64,000 bases of DNA from Nitzschia sp. DOCU1 (lineage: Eukaryota > Bacillariophyta > Bacillariophyceae > Bacillariales > Bacillariaceae). The translations under genes and the position numbers were made by a program. Shown in pieces: positions 49,315-58,776 of this stretch (position 1 is the first letter of the stretch; each line of letters begins with the position of its first letter). The notes beneath the pieces are model-generated. The model saw only the letters and a program-made list of their open reading frames with translations, was not told where the DNA came from and did no database searches. The stretch is from assembly GCA_951394045.1 (NCBI GenBank), contig OX595989.1, positions 434,001 through 498,000 of the forward strand, written 5' to 3'.

Positions 49315-50073
49315 ATGTTATTCATAAAATCTACTTTGTTGCTTGTATCGGCAGCTCTCTCATTGAATAGCGGCAGCAACAATAGCAACACCGACATGAG
49401 TGCCACCAGCAACCTTGCCAAGGCCGTGACGGTCAAGATCGTCAGCGATGTGGTGTGACCCTTCTGTTACATTGGCTTGCGTCACTTGGAGATTGCGAGT
49501 CAAACTTCGGGCATCAAGGTGAACCTGGAGTGGTTGCCGTTTCTGCTCAATCCCAACATGGATGACGAGGGGGAAGACTTAAAGGCGCACCTTACCAAGA
49601 AGTATGGTCCAGCCGGAGTGAAGAACTTTGGAGATCCAAACTCTAACATGATGAAAATGGGGCGCAAGGTTGGCATCGAGTTTACCAGTGATCGCAAGGT
49701 GGTCAATACGAAACGTGCACATGCGTTGATGGAGCATCTCAAGGCACGGGGAGAAAATGACAATGCGAATAGTTTTATGGTTGATCTTTACAAGGCATAT
49801 TTCGAAAGGGGCGAGAACATCAACGACGAAAAACGTTTGGTGGAAATGGTCCAAAAATATGGAGTGGACGAAACAGAGGCGCAGTTTGCCATGGGCGGAC
49901 ATAACTTATTGGATATCACCAAGAAGGATCGACAAGTGAAGAGCATGTACGGCGTGAGCGGCGTCCCATTCTATATGATTCATCCCAACGACGGTGGGAC
50001 ACCAGTGGCGTTCTCGGGTGCTTATCCTCCTGAAATCATTGCCGAGCAGCTCGAAGAAGCCGCCGATGTCTAA
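49315..50073 (+). CDS. DsbA/FrnE-type thiol oxidoreductase, candidate selenoprotein
   Basis: Thioredoxin-fold DsbA/FrnE-type protein. The frame is single and open from 49111 to 50073 except one TGA at 49456-49458. It reads IVSDVV-(TGA)-PFCYIG, so the TGA occupies the first Cys of the catalytic C-P-x-C. The rest is well kept: GLRHLEIASQTSGIKVNLEW, the helical insert, and the cis-Pro loop GVSGVPFYMI. This is the pattern of a selenocysteine codon. Starts at 49111, 49315 (MLFIKSTLLLVSAAL, a possible signal peptide) or 49396 are possible; 49315 is chosen. About 252 residues with Sec near residue 48. No canonical SECIS was found by eye, so a nonsense mutation at this exact codon is the alternative. 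Confidence 0.7.
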
Positions 50074-50160
50074 ATGGTAGTCGAAAAGATCTCTCAAGGA
50101 GAGAAGGCAGCACGCGTAACAACAAGCCGATCGCGTTAGGCATTCATACTGCGAATGACT

Positions 50161-50210
50161 GGAATATAGGCACGTCGTCCAAAGGATAAGTGACGACATG
50201 CTGATATTCC
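50161..50210 (+). other. Stem-loop in the 3' UTR of the candidate selenoprotein gene
   Basis: GGAATAT (50161-50167) pairs with ATATTCC (50204-50210). Inside, CACGTCGTC (50171-50179) pairs with GACGACATG (50192-50200) with one mismatch. The loop contains CAAAGGATAAG. ATGA (50155-50158) and TTGA (50211-50214) flank the stem, reminiscent of a SECIS quartet, but the spacing from ATGA to the loop adenines is too long for the standard eukaryotic form. Confidence 0.35.
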
Positions 50211-50375
50211 TTGAACAGCAGTATCTGCCAAACGAAGAGTTCGTTGCTCGCTGATAGACAATCCTTAGTAGACTCTATTTTGAACTAATGTGTGTCCCTA
50301 TGTCACTGAGTCCTGCGGGTTTTGGTGCCTACTACGGCCGTTACACAGCAAGCCGACAATACTCGCATGGTTTTG

Positions 50376-51961
50376 TTACCTTAGCTTGCTGCCTCCTCCT
50401 TTCCGTCGATAATTTCTGAAGGCATGACTTATCTTTTCGCGCGCTACCTCGTCCGAGACTTCCTCCCAGCCATTGTCCACTCGCTTTAGGAATCGAGCTC
50501 TGCCTTCTCGCATGTGCTGAAGCAAACTGGCTGCTAGTATCGTCTTTTCGAATTTGGAAGAATCGTTGTATCGGGTTGTATACGATTCTACAAGATTGCG
50601 AAGTACCACGTTCCCGGGATTTTCGTCTCGATAGCTGACTCGAGGCCCCATCAACACGTCTTGTGGCGCCGGCAGCTGAATGATACCGCCGGGACCAACA
50701 GTGCTGCTCAGCGCCTCCGCCGACCCTACGGAGGAAGCAGAGGACGCCTGCTTGCTATCATTGTGGTTAACATCCATAATGGTCGACGCATCGGTGCCAC
50801 TTTGGGCGCGGGTATTGCTTTTCACACAATTAGGAAGCATTTCTATTTGAGGAAGACGAATGTCGCCGTTGGCATCAACAGGAAGAACTGACTTTGGAAT
50901 GCCAAAGGTCTCCAATGTGTACAGGCATTCCATCGGGGACCCTGGTTACAAGAAATAACACCCAAGTTAAGATGATGTGACATACTAAACCATCAGGCTG
51001 CACAAAGTTCAACACTCGTACCTAGGTGTACCCTGAACCGCACTCGTCGCTTGGCGCTCATCGCGTCCATTGCAGATCGAAACGCAAGGTTCAATCTAGG
51101 CCCAGTTGCGCAATAGTGTAGACCAACCAATCGAATCGGGACAGACTCACTGGTTTTTGCACCCTGTTTCCAAACCTCAAAGTCTACGTCGTGAATACTG
51201 AAGCGAGTTTGGAACATGTAGAGCACAATGATATAGCCAGTCCGCTGTGCGTCTTCATCATTTTCAAAGGTTTTCATATCAAGATACCACTGTGCTCTGC
51301 AAAAATTCAGCCACTTCCTGTATCGAACTTGATGGGGAACAAGAAAAACAATGGGCCGTCCAAAGCGATCCTTCTCCGGTAAAAATTGCAGACCTCCTGA
51401 TTTGACACAATCTCTATCATCCGCATCTAGGTCTTCCCACGTAATTTGCTTCGCAAGCTTTTCTGCTCCAAACAAGAGCTCCTTTTGCTCAAAATGCTTA
51501 ACAAATCGATCTGCTGCTCGCTGTGAATCAAACTCTACCGAACGTAGAAACATCAACCTAAGACGGCTGTCTTGGACGAATTCCGGCGCAATGGCATATG
51601 CCTTGTCGTAGGCCACATTGTGGGAAACCTTGCTGAGTGCCTCTTGCATTTCATATAGACCTTGTCGAATCATTTCGGGGGTCTCGGACTGATGTTGTGG
51701 AAGCGGGCCGCTGCAAATTTCCTGAAAGATTCGACGACGCTCGTCCGCGCTAAGGTTATCCAGTTCACTGTCCACTTGTTGTAGGATTTCGTCAAACTCG
51801 CTGCGGCCTACCAGCCTCTTGGTTCTATTTCCCCTGTTAAGAGCAGCAGAGGAGAAGTTTTGGTCCCCGCTGCCACAAAATGCACCGGGAAAACACGGCT
51901 GGCACGCCGCTGGTTGCTGCAAAGACCCCGGGGCCTTGCCAGTTGTTAAATCAGAGTCCAT
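50376..51961 (-). CDS. CRAL-TRIO-like/DUF6824 fusion protein, paralogue B
   Basis: Complement of 51022-51961 joined to 50376-50941 across an 80-bp intron (phase 1), 501 residues, start MDSDLTTGK. N-terminal helical region with FDEILQQVDSELDNLS, then a CRAL-TRIO-like part (LRSVEFDSQRAADRFVKHFE, SGGLQFLPEKDRFGRPIVFL, GYIIVLYMFQTRF). After the intron: ETFGIPKSVLPVDANGDI, then DUF6824 (PQDVLMGPRVSYRDENPGN, VEEV-like WEEVSDEVAREKISHAFRN). All parts are intact, making this the cleanest member of the cluster. The convergent 3' end lies about 300 bp from the DsbA-type gene. Function unknown. Confidence 0.8.
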
Positions 51962-52499
51962 GACGTTGATAGATTTCTAGGGTTTGTCTTGGTTTGTCGT
52001 TCAACAAGACAAAATAGGAGAGCAAGATCGGCCTCTGCCCCTCATGCAGTCAATAGGGAAACATGCAGTTGAATACAATCGCAACAAGAAATGGTACGAT
52101 CGAGACACGGGGTGTCTGACAAAAGAGGTGTGTCTTGTGGAGCGCTCTCTAGTAGAGACAAGAGAGAGAGACGGAGGACGAGAGAAAAAAATACGCGAGG
52201 TAGGATGAGTCGAGTCAGTCGAACAAAATACGCTTGCTTGATTGTACGTCCGACTCGAATCCTACGCACAGACAGTACGACCTGCCTGTCGTAGACTACT
52301 AGAGTAGCTGTTTTACAGGAGGAAGGAGTGCGTGCTACTATCCAGTTAGCATCTACCTTGGCGATGGAAAGGAACGATCTCGCAAAATCGCCGTAGCTAG
52401 TTAATGATGGAGCGCTTTTCCTCATTGTCAACAAGAAGGTAGAACTGCCATGATCATTACTATCCTGATGTCGGCTATGGAATGAATAAAGAACAGAGT

Positions 52500-54082
52500 T
52501 CAAAAGAACGAACCTGGCCTTGTGGGATTGTCAGCCCACAGGCAGGAAACATACTTCTTCGATCCGTCGTGCATTCCGTCGCGTTGTCGTGGTCCCTTGC
52601 TGGCTCTTAGGTTTCGGAATGTATGCGCGATTTTCTCGACAGCAACGTCATCACTTACAGTCTCCCATACGCCGTTCGAGGATTCTCTCAGGAACCGACA
52701 GCCGTTGCACGAAGCAAAGTATGGGATAATGTGATCTTTTCATACCGTGGACAGGCATTGTAGCGGTCAAAATGCTTGGCAACTAATTGCCGAAGCCTCG
52801 AGTTCCCAAGACTATAAGCTATGTCCGCTCCCCGACCCAACATCACGTCAATGGGTTTTGGAACGATTTTGCTGTTGTCTCCACGAGAAGCATTTTCATT
52901 CGCCTCCTCTTGACGGATCGTCGTCTCGATGAATTCGTTGATTCCGACAATCTGAACTTCTCCATTGTGGTCTACAGGGACGATTGCTTTCGGAATGCCT
53001 ACTGACATTAGCTCGTACAACACTTCTTGCGTCGTGCCTTTCGTGGAACAAATACGAAACTCTAGGGTGAGTAGGCATTTCGACCACCGAGACAACCTCT
53101 ACGCCAAATGCTGCTGACTTACCACAGTGGAACTTGATCCTTGCACGAAGACTCTTTTCGAGCAGCAAAGCACCAAACCTCAAGATATGAGCCCCAGCAC
53201 TTTCATTCAGGCACCAATGCACGGCGGAAAAGCGGATGGGTGCCGCCTTAACCACCTGAACGAACGTCGCCGTTCGCTTTCGTTGCTCTGGAACGTACTC
53301 GTAAGAGTGATCAATCATCCACCAGAGTCTGACGACGCCGTTCTTTTGGGTGATTTCATCCCTGGCCGCAAGCTCCAAGTGATACCAAATTATACATTGC
53401 TAGTAGAACAATAGCAACATGTACATCGAGGCAGGAGACAATTTGAGACAGAAAAAGAGGTGAGAAACAATGGGTTTTCGCCACGACCCTTGATCAATGA
53501 TTCAGCACCTACCCGATCCCTTGTAGGAACGTCCTCTTTCAATAGATCCTTCGTAGCAAATAGTATCAGCCGGCCTGATTGGTCTCGGTGCGGCAGGAAA
53601 CGTATCACGCCGCTTTGTAGAATTTTCAGAGACCCTGGAGGAAGATCCTTCAACCGTATTTCGCGGCCTAACTTTTCTTCTCCAAACAGCATAAGCTTCC
53701 AGGAAAAATATTGTAGCATCCGTTCGGCAGCTTTCTTGACTTCGAAGAGCTCGGCTCGAAGGATGCGAATGCGAAGGTCTCGACTTTTGGTAAATTCTGG
53801 CGCCGTAGCTCGAGCAAGACTGTAGGCATGCGATGAGACCGAGCTATCGATCATTAGCCTATTCAGCACGTCTTCTAGTTCCGCCAAATTGCGGTCCAGC
53901 TCATCTCCTGACGGCTCGTCGAATTCGATCTTCATCCCGTGAACCTCTAATAATGCCGTATGCCGTTCGTTGAAGGAAAGCTCACCGAATGTCGCGGCCA
54001 GTCTCTGCTCCAATTCCTCTGCCCTGGGGGCAACATCGTCATGAAGGGCCTTATTAGTTGACGGCCACATCCACATCGTGCC
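52500..54082 (-). pseudogene. CRAL-TRIO-like/DUF6824 fusion, paralogue C, frameshifted in DUF6824
   Basis: Exons (complement) 53513-54082, 53123-53399 and 52688-53061; introns 113 and 61 bp. Start MWMWPSTNK at 54082 is chosen because upstream sequence is A-rich and leader-like. CRAL-TRIO-like part: RIRILRAELFEVKKAAERM, SGVIRFLPHRDQSGRLILF, and in exon 2 RFSAVHWCLNESAGAH. Exon 3: SVGIPKAIVPVDHNGEV and DUF6824 (PIDVMLGRGADIAYSLGN). At about 52705 the frame breaks: the in-frame reading stops at 52688, while the conserved end of the domain (GCRFLRESSNG, VAVEKIAHTFRNLR) continues in the neighbouring frame to a stop at 52500. A one-base deletion explains it; a sequencing indel is possible. Confidence 0.7.
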
Positions 54083-54730
54083 TGGCAGAATCCCATACGG
54101 CGATTTTTTATCCTTTGTCGCTATGTTTGTTTGTTTTGTTGTGTTGATGGAATATGGAGAGAACGCTGTCCGCGGCGTTTGCTCGGAGGGGGCCGCAGCA
54201 GCGTACACCCCAGGTATTATTACACCTTCTTGGCCAAAAGCCCTTTCTACTGCTAATAGAGAGAGAGAGAAACTACCGGTAAACAAATCCGCTGTTAAAT
54301 ACGGCCTTAAATTATGTTGAACATGAGGAATGATTCATTCGATTCGATTCATTCTCGGAGTGGCTGCATGATGATGTGTCACCGAGTCGGCTGACGTGTA
54401 TCTATGATACCGGTAGACGCATAAGACACGCTCCCTGGTACAAAGGTAGTTATTATCGGTAAGTAGGTGAACACCTATGCGCTGCATACATGATGTGTGG
54501 ATGCAAATTCTTCGATCACCCGCCACTCTATCACTCTCTCGTAATCACATCTCTCCACCACCATTCATACCGCTGCGGTGACACTTTGGGCAAACTCGGT
54601 ATTCCACATGCCGGGATACAGGACACTGTGCCGAGCGTGTTTCATCCATTAGAATAGGAAAAGTCACCGCACCAACGTCTCCTGACCGAGCGGCCAATTT
54701 TTCCCAAGTGGGCCCCGTGTAAAGCCGATA
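54083..54730. promoter_or_regulatory. Divergent region between paralogue C and GnT-I
   Basis: 650 bp holding the 5' leader of paralogue C and the promoter of the glycosyltransferase gene. An A/G-repeat (GAGAGAGAG) lies near 54260. No definite motif. Confidence 0.35.
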
Positions 54731-56271
54731 ATGAAACGAGCCCGCACCGCCAAGGTGACGCGGCGTAATGACACACCGCAGAAGAGATCGATCTTGCTGC
54801 GAGCTCGACACTCTGCCGATGGGGGGTTGACCGCCCAAGTGATAATCATCTTTGGGTGCGTCTGGTTAGTGGGATTTTTAGGGGTTATTGCCTGGTATCT
54901 TGGGCGGCATCGATCAAGAGACGGCGAGGTGATGGGCGTCCATGCCCTCGTTGGCGGAAATCGAGCCGCTTTTCAACCATTTCCAAAAAAGAAGGTAACG
55001 GAGGAGCCCACGGATCCCCCCGGACCTCAAACGGGCGTAAAGCACGTTCCGAATCTACTGCCGCTTTCGGACGATCCTGATGCGTATCGGTCCCCATTGA
55101 TCATTTTTACATGTCAACGCCCAAAATATCTCTCCCAAACCTTGGATGATATTTTGGAGAATATCGGAGATCATTGTGCGTTCGGATGCCCAGTGGTAGT
55201 TTCCGAGGATGGTACGTTTGAACTTTTGCGATTCGATCCCTAACAGCCTTCAGATCACCTACATTTTGTGTCTTAACTGGACCTTCCGATACTCCTCCTA
55301 ACGTTTCAGGGGATCATAATCCGATCCTTGCCACAATCAAAGAATATTCTGCAAAGTTCAAGGCCAAAGGAATCCCATTGATTCATATGCAGCATGACCG
55401 AAAGAAACCACCCGACAAGAAACACGGGAACGTGCGAAAGAAGAAGGTATCACCAGTTAGTGCGTATCGAGCTTTGGCGCAACACTACGGATGGGCCATC
55501 ACACAAGTATTCGATGGACTCGATCCTTCCCTTCCAGCGGCCGAACGAATTATCATATTGGAAGAAGATATTCATACTGCTCCCGACTTTTTTAGTTTCA
55601 TGAAAGCAACGTCGCGTATACTGGACGAAGATTCGACGCTATTTGCGGTCTCAGCGTACAACGACAACGGACACAAAGTCAAAGATCCTCATCGGATATT
55701 ACGGAGCGACTTCTTTCCTGGTTTAGGTTGGATGATGACGCGGAAACTGTGGAAAGAAGAGCTAGAAGTGAAATGGCCCCTGGCATACTGGGATGACTGG
55801 TTGCGGGAACCCGCCCAACGCAAGAATCGTCACATTTTGAGACCCGAAGTTAGTCGAACCTTTCATTTTGGCGAGAAGGGTGGCACAAGTCGCAATCAAT
55901 TTGGATCAATACTGAGCCGAGTCAAGCTCAACAACGAAACTATCGATTGGACGCAACAGGATCTATCCTACCTTCATGAGAGCACCTTTGACGAGCATTA
56001 TGCCAAGCTGCTCTTTCAGGCATCCGTTGCCAAAACAATTGAAGGTGCCCTTGCGCAAGTCCAGACGAAGGATACGAGGAAAGTTTATCATAATTTGCAG
56101 GAGTTCAAGGCCTATGCTGCCAAGCTAGATATTATGGACGATGAAAAGGCGAATATACCGCGGACAGCGTACAAGGGAGTTGTCGAAATTCGGCCGAATG
56201 GCACGCACATGCTTTTCTTGACGCCACCGGCTGACAAATTGAAAAAGGCCTTTCCTGGCATGCTATCGTAA
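54731..56271 (+). CDS. N-acetylglucosaminyltransferase I-like (GT13)
   Basis: Exons 54731-55211 and 55310-56271 (98-bp intron, GTACGT/TTTCAG) give 480 residues. Type II membrane topology: basic KRARTAKVTRRN head, then a single span VIIIFGCVWLVGFLGVIAWYL. The GT13 catalytic region starts PLIIFTCQRPKYLSQTLDDI and has a metal-binding acidic motif (IILEEDIHTAPDFF, where animals have E-D-D). It continues with FFPGLGWMMTRKLW, WPLAYWDDWLR and RPEVSRTFHFGEKG, all family hallmarks. GnT-I adds GlcNAc to Man5GlcNAc2 in the Golgi and opens complex N-glycan synthesis; a functional diatom GnT-I is known. Confidence 0.9.
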
Positions 56272-56995
56272 ACGCATAGATATGGATTTCGATTCTGATG
56301 TTTGGTGACTATTACGGCCGATGCATGAAATCAAGAAAAGACGATCTGATTGTCCAACCAATGCCATCCAGACCTGGAGGTGAGAGTTGCCGGATGCGTC
56401 GTTTTGTTCCGTCCCAGACCGAATCTTTCATCTTCGTACAATGGAATTTGGATCGAAAGTTTTCATGCCGCAATTTCATGCAGTAGCGTGATGTCAAGGT
56501 TTTACTTCCCAACTTGGGGATTGCAACAAACTTGGCAATGCTAATTGTAGGTGATACTGATAGTGAAGGCAAAGGAAACGAAGACGATGCGATTGCCACT
56601 AGTAGGAAGAGACTAGCCCGCTCCACTTTGATCTCATCATTGTGTCAATGTTGATGCATCGGATGGGTGCAACGGAGTCGAGTACAAAGTCTGCCATCGT
56701 CGTCGAAAGACTGCACATTTTTAACTATGGTATCTTTTTTCTGTCGAGCACAGAGCAGATGGATCGAGGGGGAATAATTCCCCCAAAGACTGTACTGACT
56801 GTCAAAGGAAGCACCAAAAAGTGACGATCACTTCGACTACCTCGAACACGTCACTCCTTCTTTCTGTCACTTTTTCAACCTAAAATCTTTAGACCATGGC
56901 GGCAACACCGAACGATCGCGAAGCGGTCACCGCAATGAGAGAGCGACAGCTTTTCTTCCACTTCCAAAAGCTTTGACAAAAAAATCATATCGAGG
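56272..56995. other. Intergenic region
   Basis: 720 bp between two plus-strand genes; no gene, repeat or RNA recognised. The last 150 bp presumably hold the promoter of the methyltransferase gene. Confidence 0.4.
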
Positions 56996-58075
56996 ATGTG
57001 CGATCGGCAGACAACTCTGCGGATCTCATGGCTAGCTCTACTTCTGGCTCGCTCTTCACCAGTCCAAGGGTTCTCGGTATCTTCATTTTGTGATCCCTTA
57101 CTCCCCCTGCCACCGACTCAAAGTCTCATTGGGGCAACAAAATGCACTAGACGGCATATGCATCAACTAAGACTGGTAAAAAGTGGAGATACTATCTCGG
57201 GCACCACCACGCCATCAACATCATTCCGTCTATGCGCCCATCGTTCCATTTGTGTCTTTGACGAAACCGATTTTAGTGGAGCCGCTGGAGACCTGACTGC
57301 ATTTCAAGACTCGAATAGTTTCAATCGCCTTGACAATTCAGACGATGCCAAGTTCTACAAGGAACCCCGGTTTGTCCAACATATTGATGACGCCGCTAGT
57401 CGAGCATTGACCACGTATTATGAAAGCGAGTTTCAAGAAACGTTCGACCAAGGCAACAAACAGTCTTTGGATATTTTGGATTTGTGTTCGAGTTGGACAT
57501 CGCATTTTCCATCATCATCAGAAAAGAGCGACCAATTTGCATACGGGCGAGTAGTGGGATTGGGCATGAATCAAGAAGAATTGTCGGCGAATCCTCTCTT
57601 GACGGAAACGCTCGTGCATGACTTGAATCAAGAACCGCGTTTGACAACACAATTTGCGGACGAATCATTTGATATTATTACCATGGCAGTATCTGTTGAT
57701 TATCTGATTCAACCTTTGGTTGTTTTTCAAGAGATTAATCGAATCCTACGACCCGGTGGCAAGGCTTTGATTTCTTTTAGCAATCGATGCTTCCCTACCA
57801 AAGCTATCGCGTCGTGGCTACAAGGCGACGATTTGGATCGATTGACCTTAGTAGCATCCTACTTTTACTATTCCTCCAGTGGCTGGTCTCTATTGGAAGC
57901 TTTGGATTTGAAAGATGCTACGCAAGAACTCCCCAAGCGACCAACCGCGCAAGAAATCTTTGCCAATCCAGCCGTTGGCTTGGCGTGGATGAATTCTGCA
58001 GCGGCAGTACAAAAGAACAACGCGGGGGATCCCATGTTTGTTGTCAAGGGAGTCAAGAAGGCCATCGACTCGTAG
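56996..58075 (+). CDS. Plastid-predicted SAM-dependent methyltransferase
   Basis: The 359-residue protein has a signal peptide ending SPVQG|FSVSSF, a Phe after the cleavage site as required for diatom plastid import, then a Ser/Thr-rich transit-like region. A class-I methyltransferase fold occupies about residues 150-300: motif I-like LDILDLCSSWTSHFP (degenerate, without G-x-G), YGRVVGLGMNQEEL, FADESFDIITMAVSVDYL and INRILRPGGKALISFSNRCF, typical of the type-11 family. The substrate is unknown. The degenerate glycine loop is shared by a plant/algal branch of this family. Confidence 0.75.
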   Translation: MCDRQTTLRISWLALLLARSSPVQGFSVSSFCDPLLPLPPTQSLIGATKCTRRHMHQLRLVKSGDTISGTTTPSTSFRLCAHRSICVFDETDFSGAAGDLTAFQDSNSFNRLDNSDDAKFYKEPRFVQHIDDAASRALTTYYESEFQETFDQGNKQSLDILDLCSSWTSHFPSSSEKSDQFAYGRVVGLGMNQEELSANPLLTETLVHDLNQEPRLTTQFADESFDIITMAVSVDYLIQPLVVFQEINRILRPGGKALISFSNRCFPTKAIASWLQGDDLDRLTLVASYFYYSSSGWSLLEALDLKDATQELPKRPTAQEIFANPAVGLAWMNSAAAVQKNNAGDPMFVVKGVKKAIDS

Positions 58076-58776
58076 ATCCAATGCCATAGGATACTACTAG
58101 CTCATTGAAAGATGCTAAAGTCCTTTGAGGTCGCCCAAAGTCGGAAAAAGATCGAAATCAATCGACCTGTCCAATGACTCATGAGAAGAAGAAGAAAAGT
58201 CACGAAACAGATCATAGACCGGTTGTTCGTAGTGTTTCTAGTGAGTAGCACGTCGTCGCCCGCACGGAAAAATGCCGATGAGAGCACATTGTGTCGCTCG
58301 TTGCTCCTCCCGCCTAATAATTCTGACTGTAGCCTACTCTAGCTATAGTGCTTTAGCAGCATTTCATTCGGTGATGATAATACCTAGCTGGATTCCTTCC
58401 TTCCTTCCTTCCTTTGGAATCCCTACAGTAGTAGAGCGTAACCGAGTTCCACCATGGTGGTCAAAAGAGGCAGTCGAGTACCTAGGTAGTTCGCTCGTCT
58501 GGCAGTCATCCGTCGCACAAATCGCGCAATGGTATGCGCGCAGATGCACCCTGAAAGAATCGACCACTCGGACTGCAATCAGATTCCGCATAGCCGGCGG
58601 ATCGGAGCGCGACGATGGGCGAGGAGAGGCATTGGCGGCGCGGGGGTCATTGAGCTTATCGTAGGATCGGCACGCAGCCGCTACGGGAAAAAGCCATTGT
58701 TGATGCTAATTTGCAACGGGTGTGTGTGTTCTGCCATTGCTGACCAGTATTGATCGGATCTTGTCACCACAACACC
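58076..58776. other. Intergenic region upstream of the coatomer gene
   Basis: No gene. A short (CCTT)n run at about 58396-58412. The promoter of the coatomer gene is presumably in the last 200 bp. Confidence 0.4.
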
